From contig RDEW01000040.1 in the NCBI GenBank assembly GCA_011109175.1, positions 186,001 to 250,000 of the forward strand: DNA of 64,000 bases, written 5' to 3'. Of the stretch, positions 33,996-42,869 are shown one piece after another. Source of the stretch: Dicyema japonicum (lineage: Eukaryota > Dicyemida > Rhombozoa > Dicyemidae). The first letter of the stretch is position 1. The number at the start of each line of letters is the position of its first letter. A program made the position numbers and the translations under genes. The notes below the pieces were generated by a model. That model was not told where the DNA came from, ran no database searches, and was given only the letters and a program-made list of their open reading frames with translations.

Positions 33996-35130
33996 GGGGG
34001 CCCATTGGTTAGAAGTTGACCAGGCTAGCTGAGGATAGGGCTCTTTTCAAATTGGATCTTCGCAACGCATTCAATTCAGTCAGAAGGAATGTCATCCTTG
34101 TTGAAAAGAACCCCAAAAATATACCAATTTGTCCACCAATCGTATGTGATTCCTACCCACTCGTTTTCAAAGATAGAATAATTCCTTCTGAGACGGGAGT
34201 ACAGCAGGGTAACCCATTTAGTCCTCTTCTTTTCTTTTTAGTGATCGATCGTTTCTACTCCTCCAATTAATTGTAACTGGACGATTGCATTTTGGGAGGG
34301 AGCCATGAAGACTTCATTTCAAAAGTAACCTCGATTTCTGAGAATTGTTGGAGGATTGGTTTTGAGGTTAACTCAAGAAATGTGAAATGATCAACATGAG
34401 CGCGGAATCATTTGCCTTCTAAATCGAATAGGAAAGTTCTTAAGCGATAAAAAGACGCTTCTGGGCAAGTTCGCTGACAGATTATCTCCTGGAGAAACAT
34501 GTTGGACCTTTATGCTTAAAACTGTCTCCTGATTTCCAAATTTTTCAACTTCCGAAGTTCCCTTTGCTATGGTGAAGAGGATCTCCCATTTCTTTTTGAT
34601 AATGAAATTAAGTTTAACCCTCCAAGCGATTTTAAACATAGATTTTGATGACTATGGATGACTTCAACCAACTTTGCCTGCTTGTTTAAGAGGATTTGGA
34701 ATTACCGTACCTTCGGATTCCGCATAAAGTGCATATTTGTTTTCGAATAATTTGATAAATACGATCCTCAAATTATTATTCCGACTGAATGTATCTATGA
34801 CACCACCGGGAGCCGTTAGCAAAAGGGACGGGATGACAACATTCCCTTTTGCTAACGGCCGGATCCTGGTTTTGGAAGCTGCATTTGTTGATACGTACTC
34901 TCCAAAGAATTTGTCCGATTTAGCCTTGGAACCAGATCATGTCTTAACAGCCGAGGATCATAAGAGAAGGAAGAATCTCGGAGGATCACTTGTTTGTCTC
35001 ATTTGCTGTTGAAACGTCAAAAGTCCTTGGCCCACAAGTGGACGATCTAGTCCGCAAGATCGGCTCAATGATCCAAAGGGGCACCAAGGATCTACGTGAG
35101 GCTGGATGACTTTGAGAGCGTATCTCGATA
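33995..35130 (+). pseudogene. family B retrotransposon, RT and C-terminal parts
   Basis: Plus-strand pieces in order: ALFKLDLRNAFNSVRRNVIL (34040-34100; motif A), SETGVQQGNPFSPLLFFLVI (34190-34250; motif B'), a decayed LDDCILGG region (34270-34300; motif C), scraps to 34700, then KRDGMTTFPFANGRILVLEA and FVDTYSPKNLS (34820-34920), and LFVSFAVETS with VLGPQVDDLVRKIGSMIQR at the end. This matches the layout of the elements at 3650-4330 and 35850-37000. Expected RPDGMT and WDATCVDT are altered here, and stops are frequent. Confidence 0.68.
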
Positions 35131-35149
35131 ACCATTGTAAGAGAAACAG

Positions 35150-35500
35150 CATGGTAATTCAAATTAATTATTTATTGAAAAGTAAGCTAAACAAATTGAA
35201 AGCTTGTGAGGTGATAAGTTAAATTAAGTCTGATATTGAAACGTTGTCTAAAAGTCATCAGTTCTAAAGATCACATAATATTTCATGATTTTTGTATTTT
35301 TAACGAAATGAAATTATTCCAAAGCCAAGAATAAAACTAAAACCAACTATATCATTATTGCGTTCCAATAGAGTCCTTATCCAAGCACAGTCATCCAGAG
35401 GAAATTATTCGGTAAGTCGAAGTAAATAATAGTCTCCAGGAACGAAATAGTCTCCAATTGAAAATAAAAGAGGCGAATCCCTTTGAATGCTGGGCAGATA
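35150..35500. other. AT-rich spacer
   Basis: No open frame of interest and no recognised repeat. Confidence 0.5.
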
Positions 35501-35504
35501 TTGG

Positions 35505-35710
35505 GCGCCTTTATAAGGTGGATCTGATGATACTGCAGAAGACAAAAAACAAATCACTTTCGCGATAATACATATAGATCTGTACAGGACACAGACTTTA
35601 TTAAGGTAAATACTAATCGTAGGAGAGAGACAGAGGAATAATCCAAGAAATAAAGTCAATCACCGCTCCATACTTACAGGCTACACAATAGATTACAAGA
35701 CCGAGACAGG
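35505..35710 (-). repeat. possible diverged SINE 3' part
   Basis: Minus-strand relation to the SINE 3' half through the blocks ACAGGACACAGACTTTATTAA and AATACTAATCGTAGGA, which parallel AGGACACACACTTTATTTAA and AACTAATCGTAGAACC at 48640-48700. The tRNA-like head is not visible. Confidence 0.4.
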
Positions 35711-35849
35711 GTCTCTGATGAAACTTATAAATAGGCAACATAAGTCAATTTCAATTCAGAGTTAGACTTTAGTCTAAAAATAGTGATTAATTAAAAAAAT
35801 TGCTCCGGTAAATTACCGCCCATTCGTGCTTCCGGGAAATTTGTCAAGA

Positions 35850-37000
35850 TGACTGCACCGAAGGACGAAATGCGGACGCGGCACTTCGTCGTTTGCGGCA
35901 AGTAGCAGTGGAGGTATCAATGGCTTGAGACCGGGTCACATCAAGGATCTTACGCGGAGGCTACTGCAGAAGCTGGCTGCAACTTAGTAAAATCAATTAC
36001 AAAACTGGTTATGCGTATTTGAACGGAGATTATTCCTCCCCACGCAAGGGAGCTTCTTTTTCAGTGCACATCTACTGGCCTTCAAAAAACCTGAAGGTGG
36101 GGTCCGCCCCATTGCGTTGACAACTATTTCAGAAGACTGACAGCGAAAATCTCATGCAGCATTGTTTGTCCGAGAATATCTGAAGAATTTCCCCCTCCAA
36201 CTGGGGGTTGGTGTAATGAACGGATGGGGACAAGATTATCTGTTCGGAGACCGGAATTAAACAAGGGGACCCATTTGGTGTACTACTCTTCGCTCTGGCC
36301 ATCGGAAATTGTCCTTTCTATGAACACACAACTAAACCTCTGGTATCTCGATGACGCCACAATTGGAAAGTTCACGACGTTCGGACGTCACATGCCGTGC
36401 CGGCACTACGAAACCTCGGACTTGAGATAAATATAAAGAAATCGGAGATAATAAATATCACATACTCGGAGTGTGATTTTATTAACGTGGTCGAGTCTTT
36501 CAACTCGGTACTACCTGGAATTACTGTCGTACCCAGAAGACGGACATACTTTCTTGAGTGCCCACTTGACGAAAAGGAACTGCGGAGCCATCTACTGACA
36601 AAAGAGGATGAACTCTCTAGAGTCACGGAGAAACATTGAGAAAATCAGCTGAATTGCTTCTAAACATCAACTTTGATGTGCCGAGTTGGAACCAATGCAA
36701 GCTTCCTACACGCCTCGGAGGAACGGGTCTCAGGTCGGCGCTGGAGATCGCCATCGAGCATATGTGTCATTGCAAAAAACAATTTTTTGTGAACAATCAC
36801 AAAGAAACACAGAAGCACTCTTCACGAATAAAAATATCCACAAATAAAAAACAATTGAATATTATTCCAAATGATTTCATCAGAAATTTTCCAACAGACG
36901 TAACGGAAACATTTGTATCCGCAAACATTCCACTATATGAATCGAGAATTATCAACTTATTCGAATGTATTGAGCATCCACTTCCTTCAAACAATAACAA
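35850..37000 (+). pseudogene. family B retrotransposon, reverse transcriptase
   Basis: Successive plus-strand frames encode the family B RT: GIKDLTRRLLQKLAATLV (35940-35990), KPEGGVRPIALTTIS (36085-36130), ETGIKQGDPFGVLLFALAIG (36245-36310; motif B'), LNLWYLDDATIGKF (36330-36375; motif C, LDD), LGLEINIKKSEIINI (36410-36460), RRRTYFLECPLDEKELRSHL and CKLPTRLGGTGLRSALEIAI (36690-36755). The last two are thumb-region blocks of this family. Frame changes and a lost motif A show decay. The nuclease-like end is missing; the ORF fades into NNN-coding AACAATAACAACTAA near 36990. Confidence 0.68.
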
Positions 37001-37165
37001 CTAAATAATGATTATAAAAATTTGAATATTTACTTTTAAATTTTCAAATTATTCATAAACGAATAATAATTAAATATTTACATTTTAACCAAAAAAAATT
37101 AGCTTTTGTGGCAAGAAAGTAGCGGTCATCATCTCAATTAGTACCCATATTTTTCATTAAAAACA
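36990..37165 (+). repeat. direct repeat, left copy
   Basis: About 170 bp nearly repeated in the same orientation at 38440-38632. Shared landmarks: AACAATAACAACTA, ATTATAAAA, CATAAACGAATAATAATTAA, CGGTCATCATCTCAATTAGT and TTTTTCATTAAAAA. It follows the end of the family B fragment, so it could be that element's 3' UTR. Confidence 0.75.
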
Positions 37166-37464
37166 ACAAGGAAAAACTGATCTCTCATCCAGATACAGTC
37201 AAAAATTACCAAAAATACATCTGCTCTCATCTGAAGGACACAACAGTAGGAATTTCGTTGATCGCACAATGAATGTAATAAACAAAGCAGCAAACCAGTG
37301 ACTCGGCACGCAGGAGTTAAAAGAAATCCATACAAAAAACTAAACGAAAAAGACTATAACAAGAGATTAGTCTTAGAAAAATCAGGAAACTGAACAAGAC
37401 ACTCCACCAAAAAGAACAGTATCGCAAAATCAATGAAGTAACCAAACTAGAAGATAATTCACAA

Positions 37465-37872
37465 ATGTATATGGCCGCACCTCTATTGCACTATGTATTA
37501 TTCGTATTCCTTATCAACTTTCCGTTCACTCTGGGATCATTCAATTGCAGAGGACATGTAAAACCTTACAAGAAACACCAACTGGTATGCGATCTAACCA
37601 AATATGACGTCTCTGTCTGCTGTCTACAAGAGACAAAAACGACCATACAATGTACAGAACTGTTTGGTAAATTCCATCTTTTTATCCTCCCGTCGGCCTG
37701 CCGACATTATGGTCTCGGATTTGCAGTCCATCAGGACCTGATTCACTACGTTACAAGAGTGTGGACATCGTCTGGTATAGTTGGAACGTTAAAAATTGAA
37801 GAATGGATAACGATGCCAATATACAGAGGTATCCAGTATATGATGGTCTGGATACTTCGAAATACTGTGTAG
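37465..37872 (+). pseudogene. family C LINE, AP-endonuclease fragment
   Basis: A 135-codon plus-strand frame with LGSFNCRGHVKPYKKHQLV, VSVCCLQETKTTIQ (the catalytic Glu of the AP endonuclease), FILPSACRHYGLGFAVHQD and a truncated end. The order FNxRG...CLQETK...HYGLGFAV matches the other family C copies. The downstream part jumps to the RT-approach piece at 38030. Confidence 0.75.
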
Positions 37873-38029
37873 TAGAGCAAAATTATCCGATTTATTCTAT
37901 AGAACATGTAAATGGCAACGAAATTATGGAAGGAATACATATTTCCAGACTTGAACATATTAAATAATTTTTTATAGTTAAACATTTAATATTAGGTATA
38001 CGAACAGTATGGAAGCAATAACCGAGGGC

Positions 38030-38125
38030 ACTAAAGAATCAAATCACAGTGGAAGAAGTGGAATCAGCTCTAAATAAATTGAGGAATAACAAGAGTGCAG
38101 GGCCAGACAACAATAAAGTTACCAA
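38030..38125 (+). pseudogene. LINE ORF2 fragment before the RT
   Basis: Reads KNQITVEEVESALNKLRNNK followed by SAGPDNNKVTK. The conserved KxxKSxGPDxI box lies just ahead of the reverse transcriptase in AP-endonuclease LINEs. The RT itself is not present; AT-rich repeat DNA follows. Confidence 0.6.
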
Positions 38126-38439
38126 ATAATAAAAAACATCATATTTTTGATTAAAATATAATTTTTTCAAATAAGAAATTTGAATAACTGATAAAATAGG
38201 TAAAATGAAATAGTGGAGAATAATCAATATTTATTGGTTAACAAAAATATTAGATACTTTGGTATTATACTTCAGAATATGTTGTAGTGCTAAATGGAGG
38301 AACAAAAGGTAAATGGGTACTGCATTACACCATCTGAACAGTTATTTCACAAAATTCATATGGAGACAGAGGCATTAGAACACTGAATTCAAAACAATAT
38401 TGGTAGCAATAAGAAATTATCGACCCACAACAACAATAA

Positions 38440-38632
38440 CAACTATAAAATTTGATTATAAAAAAAAATGATTATAAAATTTGATTATTTACTATTAAAT
38501 TTTCAATTTATTCATAAACGAATAATAATTAAATATTTACATTTTAAACCAAAAAAATTAGCATATATTACTTTTGCTTCAAGAAAGTGGCGGTCATCAT
38601 CTCAATTAGTACCAATTTTTCATTAAAAATGT
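38440..38632 (+). repeat. direct repeat, right copy
   Basis: Second copy of the repeat at 36990-37165, with a few indels (for example ATATATTACTTTTGCTTC replacing TTTTGTGGC). Together the two copies frame 1.3 kb holding family C fragments. Confidence 0.75.
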
Positions 38633-38930
38633 AATTTTTTTTGAAAAAGTGATCAGTGTAAATACCGAAAAATCAAATAGTGGAGAATAATCCATATTTA
38701 TTGGTTAACAAAATATATATATATTAGACATTTTGATAATAGACTTCAACACTATTTGATGAATCCAATAATATATAATATTGAAGAAATGTATGACAAT
38801 ACAACATTAAAATAGGATAAAAATCAAAACAAGAAACCAACCACAAGATTCGTGGCAATTGCACGCCGAATAAGAACTAATGTAATAATAGGTTCGCCAT
38901 ATTGTAAAACAATTTTTTAAAATAAATATT
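38620..38930 (+). repeat. dispersed noncoding repeat R1
   Basis: About 310 bp present again as the reverse complement at 44530-44850 and partly at 38190-38285 and 45370-45480. Landmarks: GTGATCAGTGTAAATACCGA, ATAGTGGAGAATAATCCATA, GACTTCAACACTATTTGATG, GCACGCCGAATAAGAAC and ATATTGTAAAACA. No coding content, tRNA-like promoter or inverted termini are seen, so the class is unknown. Confidence 0.72.
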
Positions 38931-38979
38931 TATTTAAATTATTTTTAAAATCAAAGAAAATCCAATTGTTGTTAATTAA

Positions 38980-39930
38980 CACTATGCAAGCTGAATTCTC
39001 CTTTTCTTTGGACATTGGGCCGGGTGGCTTAGTGGTTAGGTGTCGGGCTTAAGTGGCTTAGGCTACGGGTTCGAATCTCGCTGCTGTTCACCTGGTGGAA
39101 GGTTCCACGCATCTACGATGCAGAAATGGTTTGACGAGTGACGCCGTCATCAGTGAATACTCACTGCGGAACTGGATTGTCTAGAAAGGACACTCACACA
39201 AGAAAGAAAAAAGAAGTGAAGATCATTCCTTGGTTCTACGATTAGTTAAAATTAACTGTTCTTTACTTAAATAAAGTGTGTGTCTTGCCTATGCGGAGCT
39301 ATAAAATACTATGGCTCTCGTGAAAAGGCTTTATTATTATTATTATTTTGGACATTGGCCCTTTGTATCACTCTCACTGTTCTCCTCGTATACCACTTGA
39401 GAAAGCAAATCACTAGACAAGACAGCTGTTTTTCTTGATTCCTCTTCTACGTCACCTCCGAGTTCAGAGCCTCTTGAGATAAGATGCTTAGTCACTCTTT
39501 AACCTCATCATCATAGTTATCAACTTTCAGTCCATGTCTATGCTCGATTATCATGCTCTCTAAAGTTTTTTTAATCGTCATTGATTGGATGTACGCCCTT
39601 GTAGAGACATCCACGTTGAGTCTTTCCATATAGGACTTGTAGTACTTTGTTACTACTCCATCCCATGTCAAAACAATTGGAATTATTGTCACCTTGGCCT
39701 TGTGAATTTGTGTTAGTTCTCCTGCCAAAGGTCGTATTTGTGAAGTTTTTCCACTTCAACATGTTTTAGCAAATCTTGGGAAGTGATCCCTACTTCTATT
39801 AGTATTATTTCGTTTTTGGATTTATCGTGTACGAAAATATCAGGTTTGTTATTTTTAACTTGTATATCCGTTTGTAGTGTTGTATCGACTCGTATTTCAA
39901 CTTTACTGTTTGACACAATCGATTGGACTG
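38980..39930 (-). pseudogene. family A RLE retrotransposon, C-terminal copy split by SINE
   Basis: Minus-strand frames carry KVEIRVDTTLQTDIQV (39870-39910), KPDIFVHDKSKNEIILIEVG (39795-39860), the LLKHVEVEKLHKYDL block, KVTIIPIVLTWDGVVTKYY (39640-39700) and KKTLESMIIEHRHG (39525-39580). These are the restriction-like endonuclease of family A with its PD and E residues. The 5' side stops at about 39930. Near the C-terminus the ORF is interrupted by the SINE at 39019-39346 and resumes at 39007 and below. Small frameshifts are present around 39715. Confidence 0.87.
39019..39346 (+). mobile_element. complete tRNA-derived SINE with 12-bp TSD
   Basis: The head resembles a tRNA: an A box TGGCTTAGTGG (39025-39035) and a B box GGTTCGAATCT (39069-39079), the split RNA polymerase III promoter. 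An unrelated body of about 230 bp follows (GAAGGTTCCACGCATCTACG, ATTAGTTAAAATTAACTG, TATGGCTCTCGTGAAAAGGC) and a TTATTATTATTATTA tail. It is flanked by TTTGGACATTGG at 39007-39018 and 39347-39358. The tail suggests mobilisation by a LINE that ends in TTA repeats; that partner is not identified. Confidence 0.9.
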
Positions 39931-39954
39931 TATGCGTTTTAAAAATAAATGTGA

Positions 39955-40078
39955 CCGGTTGAATACGAGCCGAGGTTGAATACGAGTCGTTAAACGAGCC
40001 GCTAAAAGCGTTATACGTGGCCCAGGTTGAATACGAGCCGTTAAATACGTTATACGTGGTTAAAGCCGTTAGAAATCA
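39955..40078. repeat. imperfect GC-rich tandem repeat
   Basis: Units containing GGTTGAATACGAGCCG alternate with GTTAAA, CGTTATACGTGG and AAGCCGTTAG. The motif GGTTGAATACGAG occurs three times within about 85 bp. CpG-containing and unlike the flanking AT-rich DNA. It abuts the truncated 5' side of the family A fragment. Function unknown. Confidence 0.6.
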
Positions 40079-40204
40079 ATATTTTTTAATGAAAAAAAAT
40101 CAATAAATTAATTAATTCCTATCTTTACAATGATTAATTTCTCATAAATATTCATTTTCTTAAAGGCTTACATCATATAAAATAGTAATAGATTTTTGCT
40201 CACG

Positions 40205-41856
40205 CTTGTTTTTGTTTTTTGTTATGAAGGTTGTCTATTTTACTCTGCTACAAAAGCAAAAAATAATAACCTATCTAAGATATCAAATTTTACCATCCAA
40301 TTTGCTGAAGGAGAAACGAAATTTCATAAGAACTGCGTTATTATTCAGACTAAGACTCATTGTTACTAACAATCCCTTGGACCTCCAAAGTAACAACCAT
40401 CAATGTACTCAAACGGGTAGAGACTGACATTTCGCTAGAGGGAAGAATCGTAAAACACAGAGTGGCGTTCTTTGGGCATGTTGTCCGCTCTGATTCACTG
40501 GAAAGAACCATTATGCTGAGCAATATTACTGGGAAGAGAAGACCTGGCCGACCAAGGACTATATACGGTGGAAGACGTCACGGGAATGCCTATATCAAGG
40601 CTACTCCAAATTGCAACGGATCGGGGGTGAGTGGAGGAAACTCGTTCATGAGATCTCCAAGGGTCGGACACGACTAAATCGGACAACATAACATAAGACT
40701 CATTGCCGGCTTAACTATTTTTTTCTAAACAAGTGGAATTTTAGGCACGTGTTCGCTGTGAAGAAGATGAACGGAAGAGGATATTAATTGAAAATGTTCA
40801 CTTCAAAAAATGGACATTCTTGTCGTGATAAACTTCTTTCTCTTCTAAAGAATCTAGTCTATGGGTCTTGCAGAGATGAAGTTATGGTTGTTCTCAGGTC
40901 TTGTTCACAATATCTGACAAGACGCTTATGAACACTCGACCAACTATAACACCTATCAGAGCATATACAGTGAGAGAAAGGTACAGTTATCTATTCTAAT
41001 ATCAGGTATATTTTTGATTTAGTTGATCTACGACACTATTCAAATTTCAATGATAATTTTTGCTGGCTTTTGGATGGATTCCTTTTCCAAATTTTACTGG
41101 ACAAGACCTCTAAAGAGTAAATCGGCTACGGAGGTGTCAAGTGCAATAAAGAGCATAATTTTAATGTTTGGAAAACCAACCATTTTGCACACGGATAATG
41201 GCAAGGAATTTGTAAATGAAAAACTGTTCAAGTTATGCTCAACATTTGGTATAAAACACGTCAGGGGACGTCCTAGGTGTCTTTGCGTCCAGGTACAAGT
41301 CGAGCGTCTGAATCAGACATTGAAATTTATGATTTCTTCAACCTGCTTTTTAAAGAATTTGAATTTCAAATGGATAGACATAATTGAAGAAATTACAAGT
41401 TCCTATAATTCTGTCCAGCATTCAACAATTTTGCACGCTCCTTTTAAATTATGTTCGGAGCTTCTGCCAATGAAACCATAAATAAGCATAAATCAGAAGA
41501 GGAAATGAATGAAATATTCAAGCAAATTGAATCATGGAATGAAGAAACACAAACTGAAGCAACTGAATATCTTGCTTGGTTTTGGTCATCAATTGAAACT
41601 TCGAGAACAAAAGCAATTTTAAATTCAAACAATGCTGAAAGAAAAATGTTAACAAAAAGAATGTGGAAGAATGATATTTCTATTTTTAACATCGGTGATC
41701 AAGTTGTTAGAAGGGTCTATCTTGATACTAATAAAAAACACAAAAAAATGGTTTAAACGACACATTGATACATTCATAAATCATGTAAAAGGAGTATCTG
41801 CCACAGAAATGATAGATCTAAAAGGAGAAGATGGTAGTGTGATTCAAAAAAATTGA
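40205..41856 (+). pseudogene. retroviral-type integrase gene with a tiny intron
   Basis: Encodes an integrase with an N-terminal Cys/His region (SCRDKLLSLL...YGSCRDEVM, 40830-40890) and a DDE core: DSFSKFYWTRPLKSKSATEV (41075-41130), ILHTDNGKEFVNE (41180-41220) and VERLNQTLKFMIS (41300-41340). A C-terminal part follows (ISIFNIGDQVVRR, 41680-41715). The gene type resembles Ginger/KRBA2-like integrases, which are shared by DNA transposons and domesticated host genes. A 25-nt GT...AG intron at 40981-41005 rejoins ERY. The copy is dead: an RTE-like LINE tail is inserted at 40363-40693, frames shift near 41060 and near 41445, and one A-box residue is uncertain. No terminal repeats were found. Confidence 0.8.
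40363..40693 (+). mobile_element. RTE-like LINE 3' end with 12-bp TSD
   Basis: Encodes the last part of an AP-endonuclease LINE ORF: HRVAFFGHVVRSDSLERTIM, GKRRPGRPRT and then WRKLVHEISKGRTRL before the stop and an ACAACATAACATAA tail. It is bracketed by TAAGACTCATTG at 40351-40362 and 40694-40705, so it is a complete 5'-truncated insertion. It sits inside the integrase gene. Confidence 0.85.
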
Positions 41857-42078
41857 AGACTTAGCGAGACTTTCTTATTATTTTAGGGTAAATCTGATCA
41901 TCAATAACGTTGAGATCATTTATAATATTATTAGAGTTAGGAAAACTTAGGGATATTAGAGTTATACAACAAACAGAAAGTAAGAAACTAACAATTTGAC
42001 GAGACACAGCTGTAATACACAAAATAAATTGAAATAGCGAAAATCACCAATGTAACTAAGAGAAAAAGTATCCATTAA

Positions 42079-42125
42079 CTCAGGGGTGTCGAACTCATTT
42101 TCCTTTGAGGGCCGCATTGACAAGC
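42079..42125 (+). repeat. hAT-like transposon terminus
   Basis: CAGGGGTGTCGAACTC followed by TTTGAGGGCCGCA has the form of the terminal inverted repeat of hAT elements of the Charlie kind. The matching end is not found, so it is a solo terminus. Confidence 0.4.
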
Positions 42126-42182
42126 TGATAGTCGGCTCGATATACTGGTTGTAGAGATGCTCCAATGCCGAGTTGTAAGATT
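42112..42182 (-). pseudogene. Jockey-like LINE fragment (RT thumb)
   Basis: Minus strand reads SALEHLYNQYIEPTIS, matching LYKQYIEPT at 49715-49750 and MQYIQPTISFCCAAWGI at 57250-57305. A small piece of the region downstream of the reverse transcriptase. Confidence 0.55.
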
Positions 42183-42800
42183 TTCTGTAATGTCCAAGGA
42201 GGACCTTCAAGAAGTTTCTTTGAAAAGAAGATAGCATGTTATTTAATGCGTCCCGAAAATCATCAGGAAAAGTCATTTAGAAAACGTTTTTCTGTTCCAT
42301 TGGCGAAGGCCACGATCAATATGAAGTCGGAGGCTACATCACAAATTAGATGTGGCTTCTACATCGGGACGAACAAGATTTTTTGTAAATGGATGAGAGG
42401 AGGACCACCAATCTGCTACAGTTGTCAGCAAATCGGCCACTTTGCATACCAGTGCACGGGAAAGAAAAAAATGCTTCCGTTGTGGGGGAGAACTCGACAC
42501 CACCAAGTGTGATGCGGATCCAATTCTTGAACGAAAATGTGTTAACTGCAAGTCAACAAGACACGGCGCAAGATACGAAGGATGCCCTGTAATTATGGAG
42601 GCCAGACGAAAGTTAAACTCCCGAATCGACAAAAGGGAACAGAAACAGACGGATATAATAACCAAGAAATTTGAACCGCCAACCCAAAAAAGGATAATTG
42701 GCCCAAGTACTAACAAGTACGAAGCTGCACTCCTCCACGAGAGTCGGCCTGGCTACCGAAGAAAAAGTTATCAGGGAGTATTACAAAAGAACTAAAGGAA
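42165..42800 (+). pseudogene. LINE ORF1, gag-like with three zinc knuckles
   Basis: Two overlapping frames give a gag-like RNA-binding protein: an FSVPLAKATINMKSEATS region, IGTNKIF, then CYSCQQIGHFAYQC (CCHC), CFRCGGELDTTKC and CVNCKSTRHGARYEGC. Three Cys/His knuckles in a row is the normal C-terminal layout of ORF1 in Jockey- and CR1-type LINEs. A frameshift near 42470 moves from the first knuckle's frame to the next. It points toward the ORF2 of a Jockey-like element on the opposite strand (42870-44480), so the two are not in normal ORF1-ORF2 order. Confidence 0.75.
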
Positions 42801-42869
42801 ATAGTATCAAGACTGAAGGAACTAACTAACATACTCGGAGTGGATTTACGCAATAGTGGCTTAGGTGTG

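Noticed and set aside
36990-38632. LTR retrotransposon interpretation of the direct repeats
   Set aside because: The repeats do not begin TG and end CA, no primer-binding site or polypurine tract is seen, and the interior holds AP-endonuclease LINE pieces rather than gag-pol.
39019-39090. functional tRNA gene
   Set aside because: A and B boxes are present, but no full cloverleaf or anticodon arm could be folded by eye, and the unit continues into a SINE body with TSDs.
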